From Romanomermis culicivorax (lineage: Eukaryota; Nematoda; Enoplea; Mermithida; Mermithidae), in the NCBI GenBank assembly GCA_963922205.1, contig CAWUHX010000019.1, positions 62,001 to 126,000 of the forward strand: 64,000 nucleotides of DNA, in the 5' to 3' direction. Below, piece after piece: positions 19,239-31,244 of the stretch; within the stretch, counting starts at the first letter, position 1, and each line of letters starts with the position of its first letter. Made by a program: the position numbers and the translations under genes. A model generated the notes under the pieces. That model saw nothing but the letters and a program-made list of their open reading frames with translations, was not told where the DNA came from and made no database searches.

Positions 19239-19409
19239 TTGGTTGAAAAATTTAAACTTCTAAGGATCAGGTGACTCTTTTTCTGAGAGAAAGAGAGGTC
19301 AAAATCTAAATGCTCTGTTTTTTTCTAACTGTAACTTAAGCTTCCCCTACCTGTCCTGGTCTACAGTGTTCCCTAAACTCCTCTCATGCACTAAATCATC
19401 TCCAGATTA

Positions 19410-20590
19410 GCTTATTCATAGCTAAAATGTTTTTCTGGCTCGAGGCTAGAGCAATGCTTAAACTTTTTGCTAGACCAATTATTAAGAAACAGCTATAGAG
19501 AACCCTGACTTTTAGATCCTAAGAATTAGTGCTTTGATTTCTGACTTTCCCTGAGAATACAGATCTTACCATTTGATCATGGCCGTGTTTGTTCTGGCAG
19601 CCTCGATGCCACCATCATTGATCTATAAAAGGGTGACTGTGGTTGTTCTCTGCATTGCATTCCTCTGAGTCCGTTTTTTTGTCAGTTGCCATCCTGATAT
19701 CTTTGTTACATTATCTGCTCGTATATTAATCGCTTTTATTGGCAACTATTAATTTTATTCGGCAATATATTAATTATTAATCAGTCAAGTTTAGACATTG
19801 GGATCAACATGCATGTCTAGAATTCTTTAAGAAATTTATTCAAATCAGTTCAATAACAAGAGTTCTTACCTATTAGATCTCAAATTGTCTGGCTTGAGTT
19901 CGTTACCCTTTCTTATATTGGACTAGTTTTACTTGCAGATTGAGAAAATAAGCTACAGTATACCTGCTGCGTCAACCACTTCTCAAAGCCCCAACCCAAA
20001 CCCTTAGATTTTTACAATAACATGGTCAATATCTACAAGTTGCTGAACTATACTTCATTCATCTTGAAATCCCTTGTACCCAAGGGATACTACTAGAGAT
20101 AACCCCAACGACCTTAGGCCATGGATAATATTTTTGAATCATTGTGATATTCAGAACAAAATTTTTTCTGCAGATCAGAACTTGAAAGAAGTGCGATAGT
20201 GACTACAAACTTTTTTTGTACAGGCCTGCAGGATCACTAGCTCCATACTAGATTCAGGTTCTGTTGTTGGACAAAAGAATAAGTTGAAAAAACAAGAAAA
20301 GATTGATGTTAGATTTTCTCCTGTAATAGAAAACCTGTACTGAATTTTTGATTTCTATGGAGTGGATTTTGATGCATTTTAGACTACTTTTGCATGATAT
20401 TTGATGTATTCCAGCTCAGAAACTTTTGCACTCAAACTGATATAAATTAATTACTCTATCTTCCATTATTTGGGAGTTAGCAACTTCACAAAACTCATTT
20501 TTCCATCCATTGAAAATTTTGTTCCAATATGTGCTGACTTTTACATTTCCTTTAAGAGAAAAAATTTCGAGAAAAAGAGAAACTGGGTCA
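19410..20590. other. No identified gene
   Basis: AT-rich intergenic sequence upstream of the first secreted-protein gene. No frame, repeat or RNA gene that I can support. Confidence 0.5.
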
Positions 20591-20596
20591 GGGCGA

Positions 20597-20625
20597 GATA
20601 AGTGTGTTTATCTATAAAACTTTTT
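20597..20625 (+). promoter_or_regulatory. Candidate promoter of secreted-protein gene A (paired GATA sites, TATA-like)
   Basis: AGATAA and TTATCT form an inverted pair of GATA-factor sites about 90 bases upstream of the start codon, followed by TCTATAAAAC. A related block lies upstream of gene C (about 50480-50520). WGATAR sites drive intestinal genes in nematodes; tissue use here is inference. Confidence 0.4.
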
Positions 20626-20698
20626 TATTTATAGGGCCCTGAAACTCCTGAATGACATTTATGTTTATTGCGTAGACCATTTACCAAAAACTTTCACC

Positions 20699-23600
20699 AT
20701 GCAACAGTTGACGTTTGTTGTGCTCTTGGCTCTATTTTGTGGGACTTTTGTTTCAAAGAGTGCTGCAGCAGTTGTTTCGGATGCACAAAGATCCAAGGAA
20801 GCTGTTCGTTTATGGCTATTCCAAAAACCTATGGAAATCATGCTAGTTGAACCAACTTTGCCCGAATCTGAAATACGGACGGGAAAAGATGTATTAGGCA
20901 GAGTTGGCATGGATGACCCTGATTGTGATGTCGGACTGATACACAATTCCACTACTGAAAAATTTCTGGTAAGATATTCGTTAACTATGACAACATAATA
21001 AGATAGGATGCCCAATTTCTACCATAAACTTGATGCTGATGATGACTTAAACTTCAATTTCAAGTATGTGTGATGAGAAGTCTCAGGCCAGGAAAGCTTT
21101 GGACGAAATTTGTGAGTTTATTAACAAAAGTGATGACAATTTGCATTTCCGTCATTAAGAATCATAGTTGCAAATTATACAGGGACAATCTTGAATCATA
21201 GGCAGTAGGGATGCAAAGGAATAGCTTTGACACTTTTTTGGGTATTATTTGGGTTTATAGGAGACTTTAGAGCACCTATATTCTGGAAAATCAATTCATC
21301 AACAACAATATTTACTTATCAATATTTGTAATTTAATTTTAATAAATTAATGTTAACAAATAATAATTTTTCAGCAGTTTCGCCCTTCTGTTCGTTTCGA
21401 CTTGGTTCATAAGTTAGACATGCATGGCTATAGAATCTTTCTGAGGGAGATGATGCCGCTGGTGATGCCAAATATCTTCTTACAAGACACACCAAAATTG
21501 GAAAATTTTTTTTATGTAATGGCCACCAATCCAAATGCTCTTCGTAAATCCTAGATCCTTTCTTCTTTTTGTAATTTTCGATTTCCTGAAAGAGCTATAT
21601 TGAAGTATATATGATTGAGGAAGCATGTTCATGATTACCATATTAAACTAAGTGTACTAAATTTTTAGTATTTTCCTCTGAACTGCTATCTGATTCACTA
21701 GCAAAGTCTTCCATACTCAATCTGCCGAAGTTGTAGATATTCTTGTTTTGTTTCATTTCTTCATTGGCTGAGGTTCTATATCTACTGCACTTTGTTCAAA
21801 GTATTTTTCAATGGGACTGGCCGCCAGTCTTACCATTGAATTTTTGGGAAAAAAATCTTGTAGCATGGATCAAAGTATGTTGCAATGTGACAATGTGCAT
21901 TCTGAAATGTCATTGCTCTTTTAAATTTGTGCCCAGCTATCTACTGTAATTTTTTCTTACTCACTCTGTTCTACATTGCCAAGTCATTTCTCCATACCTT
22001 CAAAAACTGTGTCAACAAAAGTACTGATACTTTATTATATGAGAAGCACTGACACAATGATCATAACCCATTTACAAGTATGCATACTGCAATGCAGTAA
22101 TACTAGAAAAAAGTTAACCCATCTTTATTGAATTACCAGCATTTTAGGATCAATACCAGAACAAGAACCTGAACCCAAATAAATCAAATTGGACTACTTG
22201 GACCTGAAGCGGAGCTGGAATAAATCGAAATTCACTACCCGTTGCATCCCTAATGGGCAGTGTTGAAGTGTTGTATACCCAAATACCTCAAACCATTGAT
22301 CCTCTGCACACAAGGAGGATCTAATACTTACTGGACTAGCTGGACACTTGTATAGTTTGATTGTAGCTGTGATTGTGTGTACTTGTTGAACCAAGGGGTG
22401 GATAACCGGATTCACCAATACAATTAAGGCATATATGATCTCAAAATTTTTATAATGTTTGACTTCGTTCCATGTTAGATTAGAACAGTGCATCTTAGGT
22501 AAGAGACCAGGATTCAAATGTATAGGCCAGGGTTCAGATTTATCTGAGCTGCGGAGTTAGTTTGGGGAATCATAATGAGCAAAGTTTCAATCTAGGTCCA
22601 TAATTCAGAACAAAAGTTCTCAACATTAATATCAAGCATGAACAACAAAATTTTCAATAGGTAGAGGCATCTGCAAGCTTTTTTTTGTTCATATCAAAGC
22701 TATGTTTTTTGTCAATTTTGGCTACTAAGTGTTTCATTTTTTTACTGATAAATGTTTATATTGTGTCCTAGATTCATTTTATCACAAAAATATTTACTAT
22801 TTACCAAAAATTCAATGGTAAGACTGGTGGCCAGTCCCATTGAAAAATACGACATTAACAATGATGTTTATAAACAATTTGTAGTCATGTGTTTGGGAAA
22901 AATTGCTTAAATGCGCCTCCACAAGTTTATTAGAAAAGAGTTTTTGTTGTAAACAAATTATTGCTGAGAAAATGAATATTGGAACCAGGAAATCTTTCAG
23001 GTTATGTGTTCTGTCTTGGATAATGACTTGACCAAGTTGAAAATAGATTAGCCTTGGGATAAGTGGTAAATATCCAACTAGAATTATAGCTGATAAATAG
23101 CTAATTTTGATAAGGCTAACTAACACAACATATAATATCAAAGGACTGAATAGTACAATAAATAAAATGAATGAATGTAAAAAAGAACACAAGTTATATA
23201 GTATCGAAGAAAATCACAGAATGTTCTAGAACCTCAGAGAATATAGAAGAATATTATAGAATATTGTGGAAGGTTATTGAACTTTGTGGTATGATGCAGT
23301 ACATGGAATGTACCTGCACATGATATTATGTGATCATACTGCAAGATATGCATCACTTATACTCGAACATCATATTATGTGATCGTACTGTAAGATATGC
23401 ATCACTTATACTCGAACATCATATTATGTGATCATACTGTAAGATACGCATCACTTATACTCAAACATCATATTATGTGATCATACTGTAAGATATGCAT
23501 CACTTATACTCGAACATCATATTATGTGATCATACTGTAAGATATGTATCATTAAAATTGCACAATTTATGTGTTTGGCTCCTGATGTAAAACTGCTAAA

Positions 23601-26551
23601 TAAAGGTGCTAACTTGGTTGACCCTAAAAGACACCCCAATAAACAATATAAACAATTATTTGGCAACCAAGATACAGACAAAAAATTTGTTTCAACGGGC
23701 AGAAAATAAAGTTCCTGGAAAGGAAGAAATTTGCAGAGGGTGAGGAAAAATGATACAATTGCTCTGCAGATTTCACTGTCTGCAGCATATCACTACCCAT
23801 TTTTTGATTTGGAATGAACTTACGAAAAACCAGTAATGACATATTCTACTTAATATGGCTGTGGAACATTTGACTTTTATTGTAGCATGTAAATTGTGTT
23901 CAATAATGGATGCAGATGAAGGATAAAGTCTCAATTCTTGGCCACGTGAACCCTCTGTACCTTTATCAGTCTTCATGAACCATTTTCAGTTTGAAGGATA
24001 ACCAGGTATGTTAATTGAACATTATTTAAACTGACAGAAGTGCCTGTGAATTTGACTGTTCAGAGTACATGCACATAGGGGGTAGGGGGGAGAAAACCCC
24101 CATAACTGACCCGCCTTGCCAAAAAAAGCCGTCCAACAACCTCCTGAATTTTTTCCAAGACATATGTTTTGATGATTTTTGTGCATATTTCGTATGGAAA
24201 ACAGGCACACAGAACTTTTTTTTGTTTTTTTGCTCACCCACCCCCCTATCCCCCTGGAAAAAAGTCCATGGATCCTACCCTAAGGAAAATTGTAGCTGTG
24301 CATGTCTGATAGTAAAACATTAAAAATTCAGCAAAGAAAACCTGAGAATGGCATGTTTGATGCAGCTAATGCTTGTACAGATAAATTTAGCAATCTGTAG
24401 GAAAATTTGACTTTCCCATCAGCGCACACATTTAGTGAATGCTGTTGAATATTTTTTGCATGATTGTCGAGACAAGTATTCCATGGTTAGTATACAGGGA
24501 ACAGTTCAGTGATGAGCTGAACTATTTGTTGGAAAGTGCAGCTGGAGAACATTTGGATGTCAGGAGATCTGAATAAGTAATTGATCATTATAATTATGAA
24601 TCAGTTCTGAAATGAGGCATCTGCAAAGGAGTTGGATTGACCCGGGAACAGGATGTGCTGTAGATGGCATTGATGTCCATTGATGTCATTCTATAGCACT
24701 GATGTGCCTGATTTCCTCCATAGAGCAATAAAATAAATGTGCCAATTTGAAGGAGTCAAAACACACACACACATATGTATGAAAACATATGTCTAAACAC
24801 ACACACACATATGACAACTAAGTCCTTTTCTTTTATTTCCATAACACACTAAATACTGTAGATAGTAAAAAGAAAGCTGGCAAATAAAAAATTTGTATTA
24901 TCAATCATGAAGCACAATAACATGAAGTTTTATATTAAATTAGTGGGTTTCTTACAGGACATTCACTCACAATTGAGTTTTCTGAAAAAATACCCATATT
25001 GAGAAACCATTAAGTATTCTCTACAATTGTGCACCAATTTTTTATGCTACAGTATGATTGTCGATTTTTTTAGCTTGTGATTCAGGTCAAATGGCAACTC
25101 TAAAAACACTGTAAACATAAACTCTTGAAATTGGGGAGGAGGAAGACCAGCAAGGAAGCACAAAATGTCTGCTATACACAAACTTTTTCCCTTGATTTTG
25201 TCTGTTTTAACGTTTTCTTTTAAGCCACAGCTTAACTTTCTGGATGTGTTTTCTGCAGGAATTGAGATGCAGTCAAACCACACTTTAGTGACAGTGTAGA
25301 TATAGTCTGTGGGCTCGAACCGTCATTTGGAAGTTATGCATCTGATTTAGATCTCAGAATTTTTTTCATATTACAGTATTAATAGCCTAACTGCCTCAAG
25401 TGTTGAACATTCATGGTTAGAATTGCTGCAACTTGCATATTTTTCTAGAACATTGATTGGCAGTTCTTTAGCCAGTAATGCAATCCACTAATCCTATTTG
25501 GTGTCGATTCATCTCAAGTATGCTTTGGGGATATGTCAGTCTTGCTTGCAATATGTTCATTCTGCATTGACAACACTGAACAAAGCAGAGTACACAAGGA
25601 TCTTTGTGCATAACATTCCACGTTAGGCACAAAGATGATGGTGAGATTCAGCATTAACGATGAATCGATTAAGCCTCAAATAAATCTAAACTCATGAAAC
25701 TTACTAGGTCAATGATTAAGTGCACCCGTCACCAGTAATGAATTTTTTTTCACAGGTAATGTTGGACAAGTTTCGAGCTAAACAACTGCTCGATACTAAT
25801 GACTACACAGAGTTGAAGAGCCAGCTCGAACAAGGCCGACTATCTTCAAAGGACTTCATTAGCACAAAGTTGCACCAAGTTATCACTGGCAATATTCTCC
25901 TGGTTGATACGACAGTGTCGAGAAACGATCCAAAGAGCTTGAGCTGGTTCTACTCCATATGTAGAGTCAACTTCAAGCAGAATATTGTAATTACGGGGGA
26001 GGACCTAGAAAGTAAGCTATTAGCTTCAAGCTAGCCTGAAACTTGTTATTCTAGGCATCAGAAGAACTCATAGAATAATTGACATTCATTCACCAAACCA
26101 TTAATATAAATGATTTTTGGTTCTATATATGAGTCCTATGAGAAGAACATACTGTAACTGTTTTTGATGTGACTGTCCTCAGTGATGCAGTTCCACTATG
26201 ATTGTCCAAATAAGATGAGACACCATCAGAGAAAATAATTCTGGCTGCATGTAGGTAAGTATTATTAGTGCAGTAGTTTCATGGTTGCGGCCTGAGAATT
26301 TGTTCAATAATGTGACTTGAGTATTTGCTGAATTACCAACCTTGATGGTTGCTTTCTCTAATTGTAAAATTTTCTATCATTTAGAAATTAAGACCTATTT
26401 AATTTATCTGCGCAAAAAAGAATGGTTCGAAAGGAGTGGACCCTATTGTCGACTGCTGCTGGAAAAGTATGAAGAAAACAAGAAATATTTGCCTTTCAGT
26501 GGTGTCGATGAAACTTTCAATCCTGAAGACTATACACGTGGATCATTGTGA
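20699..26551 (+). CDS. Small secreted protein family, gene A (3 exons, ~230 aa)
   Basis: Exon 1 is 20699-20968 (90 codons), exon 2 25756-26011, exon 3 26385-26551. Donors GTAAGA and GTAAGC and acceptors CACAG and TTTAG fit, and the phases (0, then 1) are identical to those of gene C. The product starts with a signal peptide of about 22 residues (hydrophobic VVLLALFCGTF) and then a helical, soluble protein. Shared family landmarks are QRSKEA-x-RLWL, MLVEPT-x-x-ESE, DPKSLSWFYSICRV in exon 2 and SGPYCR plus a Tyr/Lys/Glu-rich helix in exon 3. Exon 1 is about half identical to gene C. Intron 1 is 4.8 kb and holds a hAT fragment, a TIR element, a 49-bp tandem array and a MITE, which explains its size. 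Function unknown; secretion is inferred. Confidence 0.75.
21319..21560 (-). pseudogene. hAT transposase C-terminal fragment
   Basis: About 79 codons reading IYEEHLDWW, then FPIL, RRYLASPAASSPSERFYS and LLFVNINL. This is the C-terminal dimerisation domain of hAT/ZBED transposases (the SSxxSER block is diagnostic). Nothing of the catalytic core is visible upstream. A relic inside intron 1 of gene A, on the opposite strand. Confidence 0.85.
21801..22850. mobile_element. Non-autonomous element with 47-bp terminal inverted repeats
   Basis: 21801-21847 and 22804-22850 are inverted copies of each other with one mismatch over 47 bases (outer end GTATTTTTCAATGGGACTGG). Each repeat is itself an imperfect palindrome: TCAATGG and GACTGGC pair with GCCAGTC and CCATTGA. 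The 1050-bp interior has no recognisable transposase. Target duplication not resolved. It lies within intron 1 of gene A. Confidence 0.75.
23320..23553 (+). repeat. 49-bp tandem repeat, ~4.7 units
   Basis: Unit starts (CATCATATTATGTGATC) at 23368, 23417, 23466 and 23515, spaced exactly 49 bases, with a partial unit before. Only a few bases differ between units, so the array is recent or homogenised. Confidence 0.95.
24061..24309 (+). mobile_element. MITE-like repeat with ACATGCACA ends, copy 1
   Basis: About 250 bp with inverted ends ACATGCACA / TGTGCATGT. The reverse-oriented relative at 57131-57374 matches throughout, including the G-run and C-run blocks and the TGATTTTTGTGCATAT core. No coding capacity. 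Confidence 0.75.
24761..24812. repeat. AC microsatellite, interrupted
   Basis: Two (AC)n runs separated by ATATGTATGAAAACATATGT, a short palindromic interruption. Confidence 0.85.
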
Positions 26552-26559
26552 AGACTACT

Positions 26560-28180
26560 ATGAAAAAAACAGTATTGTCACAGCTTAACGAATAATATAT
26601 TATGATTTTGGTCTGGGAAATGAAAATTATTTAATTAAAATTGTCTGCAAACTCTGCAATAATCATAATATGAGTCATTTTGCCATAAGAAATCATTACT
26701 AAATTGTCATACAACTTTCTTCCACTGATGAACGATAGTCCTCATTTGATATTAGTGTGGACATTTCACCTCCATCTAATATTGCCTGCACTGCTGATTC
26801 AGCCACATATGAGATTATTGTAGTGTGTTTCCGACAATATAGGCGGATTTCAATATAATTTGGGAGCTGTTGGGAGTCGCGCTTAGGTGCATCATAATTC
26901 CTGTAGTGGACCATTCCAAGGTAAATACTGTAGTTTTACATTCTGAAGGCAGTAGTACACGTTGTCTATAACTATTGGGTATTTTTCACCAGTCTGTACA
27001 TGCTCACTTGTCTCACCAAGCTCCTATAACTACTGCTGGAAAGTTTAGTTTATTGGAACATCAAAACAACAACTCTGGGTATGCAACTGGCAACATTTCT
27101 TCTACTCTCAACTCTGTGTTGAAGAGCTTAGTATTCAGAGATCCTAAAGCTAGGTGGGAAGGTAATTGTTGGACCATGCTCACATAGGTCAACTGGAATT
27201 TGACTTTGGACTCTTATACAGTACAATACCACTGTTGACAAAGTATGGATTAGATACACAGGAACACATTTTTCGTGGATGCAGTTTAGCATTCCCAGAT
27301 TTTCTAGCAACCTGAAGGTGAAACTGTCAAACATAGACACAGGTCAGAATTTTATGGTAAACAAATTTGGGGGCGTTTATTGAGGCAATCATTTACTAAT
27401 GCTGAGTTTTTTATATTAATGGCTAGGCTCAGTACCTGAGATAAAAATTGTCAAGGACTTTTAGGTAATAACTTTTAACTACTGCTTTCAGACCTTGAAC
27501 CCAATTAGAAGCATCAATAATAATTGAAAAACTGAGTAGGTCGAAACTCTTTGGATAACCTGCTGATCAAAGGTCAATTTTCGGACATAGAAATGACTTG
27601 ATGCTTGAAAATATTGAGTATCCGAATATAAAAGCTTTTTATAAGTTTCTATAAGAATAGCTTTTTGCTTTCTCTTTTGATTGTAATGACACTAGCCCTG
27701 TAGACATATATTTAAGGAAGAGTTTTTTGCATCTAATATTGAATCTAATGTTATGCTCTTCTAGTTTTTTACAACAAAGATTAGTGATAGAAAGCTGCCT
27801 ACTGCACCAAAAAATGCATATAAACAACTCCAACAAGTTAGTTATTACCTGTGTCTTATATTCCATGTTCATCACTGATTCCAAGTGTTTCCTTGTTGTT
27901 GGTATCTCACAATACAAGTAAACTTACAATTTCTTGCACTAACATTCACAAAGTGTATCAGCCAAGTCGTTAGCTTTTCAGTTGAAAGCTCTATGTAAAT
28001 ACAAACCTACAAGTTATAAACTAACACTCTAGAATTGTGTGGTATTCAAGTCAAGCTCTGCATTTAATCGGAAAGTGCCAATTTTATTGAATCTAATTCT
28101 TTAGTCAACAAATTCTATACTGTGTGCTGTGAATCATGCATGTAATAGGAGATGCTACGTACAGCTTGTGTCCATGATTT
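26560..28180. other. No identified gene
   Basis: 3' flank of gene A and AT-rich intergenic sequence. Short frames here have no supporting features. Confidence 0.5.
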
Positions 28181-28862
28181 TACAATTGAGCGTGGGACCA
28201 TTGAGCACCAGACAACTGAGCGCCAGACAACTGAGCGCCAGACACCTGAGCGCCGTGGCAACTGAGCGATAAGACAACTGAGTGCTGAGACAACTGAGTG
28301 CCAGACAACTGAGTCCCAGACAGCTGAGTGCCAGACAACTGAGCGCCAGACAACTGAACGCCAGACAACTGAGCACTGACAACTGATTGCGGGCAACTGA
28401 GCACCAACTATTTAATGGCTTAGGCTTAGGCTTAGGCCTAGGCTCAGGGTCAGGCTTAGGCTTAGGCTTAGGCTTAGGCTTAGGCTTAGGCTTAGGCTTA
28501 GGCTTAGGCTTAGGCTTAGGCTTAGGCTTAGGCTTAGCCTTAGGCTTAGGCTTAGGCTTAGGCTTAGGCTTAGGCTTAGGCTTAGGCTTAGGCTTAGGCT
28601 TAGGCTTAGGCTTAGGCTTAGGCTTAGGCTTAGGCTTAAGCTTAGGCTTAGGCTTAGGCTTAGGCTTAGGCTTAGGCTTAGGCTTAGGCTTAGGCTTAGG
28701 CTTAGGCTTAGGCTTAGGCTTAGGCTTAGGCTTAGGCTTAGCCTTAGGCTTAGGCTTAGGCTTAAAAAACGCTCAATTATAATGCATTAAATAGTCAGCA
28801 CTCAGTTGTGGGCACTCAGTTGTCATGGCGCTCAGTTGTCTGGTGCTCAGTTGTTGGTTAAC
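28181..28862 (+). repeat. Fold-back element with telomeric core, copy 1
   Basis: Left arm 28181-28417: about 15 degenerate 15-bp units of GACAACTGAGCGCCA. Core 28418-28764: about 57 units of TTAGGC. Right arm 28765-28862: inverted units (GCTCAGTTGTCTGGT) preceded by a unique spacer containing CGCTCAATTATAATGCATT. ACTATTTAATG just before the core is the inverse of CATTAAATAGT just after it. The right spacer is shared exactly with the copy at 36-37 kb, so this is one element type, not a chance array. Confidence 0.85.
28418..28764 (+). repeat. Interstitial telomeric repeat (TTAGGC)n, array 1
   Basis: Near-perfect TTAGGC hexamers with a few CTAGGC/TCAGGC variants, G-rich strand on plus. This is the nematode telomere repeat. 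All-frame-open translations such as Gly-Leu repeats are artefacts of the hexamer. Confidence 0.97.
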
Positions 28863-30253
28863 TTCTTATGTCAAGAGAGTCCTTCAATTGCTAATTTCAT
28901 GCTGTAGCATTACAATATCATTTTATAGTTCAAAGATATCTCACAATTGACCAAATATGCAGAACATGCTATACGACCCTTTGTTGTCCGAATCTCAAAA
29001 TACAGCTCGGAAAACAAATGTTGGCCAAATATGAAAGATGTGGGCTAGGTCGTGGAGGTGGAGGGGGAGACGATGGAGGGTAGGAGGAACCAGTTTGGAT
29101 CTTTGATGGAACAGGACTCTAGGTACCAGGGGAGGAGGCTAGACTAACAATTAATACTAAAACAACAAGTATGTCGCCCACATGTTTTTTCAGAGAGAAT
29201 CGGTACGACTTTACTTTGTTTACTAATAAAAACTAACACTAAAAAATGGCTCAACTATGACACGGAAAGGTTATGCAAATTAACCATAAACAAAAACGAA
29301 TGAAAATATATACTAGAACGGTTTTTTTATTATGAATGTGTTTTTATTTTATTGTTTACTGTAAATAAATGATTGAAGATTGATAGTATCGGTTTAGCTA
29401 ACTGTGGTATACTATACCCCTCCCCCCCTGGGGGAAGCAAAATGCGACTAAGGCAGAAAAGGAAGGAAGAAAAATAAGGATGAAGGTGAGGTGGAGGAAA
29501 AAGAGGAAGGAGGATGGTGGGGACTCAGATTCAGAGGGAATGTCACAAGGATGGATAAAAAATGGTTTTCGGGGAGTCATCAGATGCCAAATACTTAGGC
29601 CATGATGACCCCCGGGACTCATCACCACTACGTGGTGACCCTTTTAGTCTCAAAATGAAGCAAGTTTACTGTAATCTAGAGTCTGTAATTTTTATTTTAC
29701 TTCACATCATCAATTTTTTGTCGGTTTATCTCCCTGGGTCAGTTTTTTGCTGTCAGTTTAGAAAAAAACGTCAGAAACAAGTAAAAATGTGTTTATTGAC
29801 ATGCGTAAGGCATTTTACCATATCCGAATCCCTTCAGCCATTTTTTTCTAGATTTTTTTTCTAGCGTTTGATGCCTCATACAGCGCAGGAAATATTAGCT
29901 CATACAGGCCGCATGTACGATTCATCTGATTGGGTATCTGCAATATCTCATACCTTGGAAGGACTTTTCGCATCAGTCTGATAGTATTCCGGAGTAAAAC
30001 CAACAAGAAATCTGTTGAATGCAAAAAAACCAGTGCCTGGTGCAGAGCGGATGTGTCATTGCAGAAAGGGTCTCACATGCCCCAGCGGATTCATATGGGT
30101 TAATATACAACATTTTTTCAAGTCTTGATTTAAAGATTTTTAACTCGAATTTGGATAAAGAAACTTCTAGCATGAATTTATCCAGTTCATTGTACGAAGT
30201 GCACACTTTTTTAATGAAAAATTCAATTCTATACATCTATTCATAATTATATA
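28863..30253. other. No identified gene
   Basis: AT-rich with a purine-rich stretch near 29040-29090 and another near 29440-29520. No coding or RNA gene that I can support. Confidence 0.5.
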
Positions 30254-30807
30254 TGTTGTATTTGTATTTATGTGGGGCGGTGATGAGTCACAAGCAGGAT
30301 TGGGATTCCAGGGTTCGTCCTTAATGTAGGTGTTTCCCACGCCCACGTTTACCCGATTAACTAAATTACTTGTACTTAAACCCGATGCTAAAATTCCACC
30401 AATTACGGAATAAACACTTTCCTTAGTTGTCTCCCTAATTGTGTAAGACCGAAGGAGAAGAGTTTCGACCTTTAATATTACGCAATAAACAAACAAAAAC
30501 TTACTTACAAAACGAAAGCCGGCGGGAAAAAATAACAAATGGTCAACTCCCATGCACTGGAGAATAGAAGAAAAGAGAGCGTGGTGGGAGGCAACAAATG
30601 GTGAGAAAATAGCAGTTGCGGACAGGGTGCACAACTAGTACACAAAGTATACGTTATAAGGTGAACGACAATAATAATGAGAGAGACCAGCGCACGCGTA
30701 CCGACGTGTGCTACAGTAAGTCTGTGTTGCTTGCTCTACTTGCTACCTGCGGGCCTCATACGCTCTTTGACAAAATAGCGAAAATCGGCGGAAAACACAC
30801 TACAACA
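30254..30807 (+). mobile_element. Solo-LTR-like element, copy 2
   Basis: 554 bp, TGTTGTATTTG...CTACAACA, flanked on both sides by TATA (30250-30253 and 30808-30811), a clean 4-bp target duplication. Confidence 0.85.
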
Positions 30808-31244
30808 TATACCTGCTCCAGGATCATTCAGCCACCTTTGCTTTTGATTTCAGGGAAGTTTCACTCAGAAAGGGACAATTGATACCTTTTTGGTATTATT
30901 TCCAAGCTTATTTGTAATTTTCTGTACTTTGATGCCAGGTGTTATGAGGGTGCATACACAGACTACACAAAACAAAAACACATTATAAGTATAGGTTTCA
31001 AGGGCCATTAGTTGTTACATACTGGATCGTGCACATTGGTGCAGAAAGTATGGCTGAGTGTGAAATTTGATCTGAATTCATTGAACATGAGGGCATTTAA
31101 AAGGTATGTTTGGTAGTTCAATGTGTTAAGTTCCAAATCTATGAAAAAAGTACTCCAAAGGCTTTAATCTGTAAAAATCAATATTGCTGTAGAAAATGCA
31201 GAGATTGACTAAACCTGGTTCGGATTTTAAAATGTGAGGAGGTT

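Larger units (their letters stand above)
17905..19409 (+). repeat. Inverted duplicated repeat, right copy
   Basis: Reverse-complement counterpart of 1-1492. It includes the PHD-like frame (minus, stop codon inside the finger), the 108-codon divergent frame at 18167-18487 followed by an in-frame TGA and further open sequence, and the SINE at 18893-19238. Its inner edge lies near 17905, after which similarity cannot be followed because of the gap in the other copy. Confidence 0.85.

Noticed and set aside
1-19409. A Polinton/Maverick with 1.5-kb terminal inverted repeats
   Set aside because: None of the hallmark genes (protein-primed DNA polymerase, packaging ATPase, capsid, cysteine protease) is seen between the repeats, and a scaffold gap lies at one repeat.
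28155-28407. Three overlapping minus-strand frames of about 75-93 residues with repeats like LSCLA
   Set aside because: The 15-bp minisatellite is a multiple of three, which keeps frames open without coding function.
28387-28782. 131-residue Gly-Leu repeat frame in telomeric array 1
   Set aside because: Translation of the TTAGGC hexamer; any frame stays open. No codon structure beyond the repeat.
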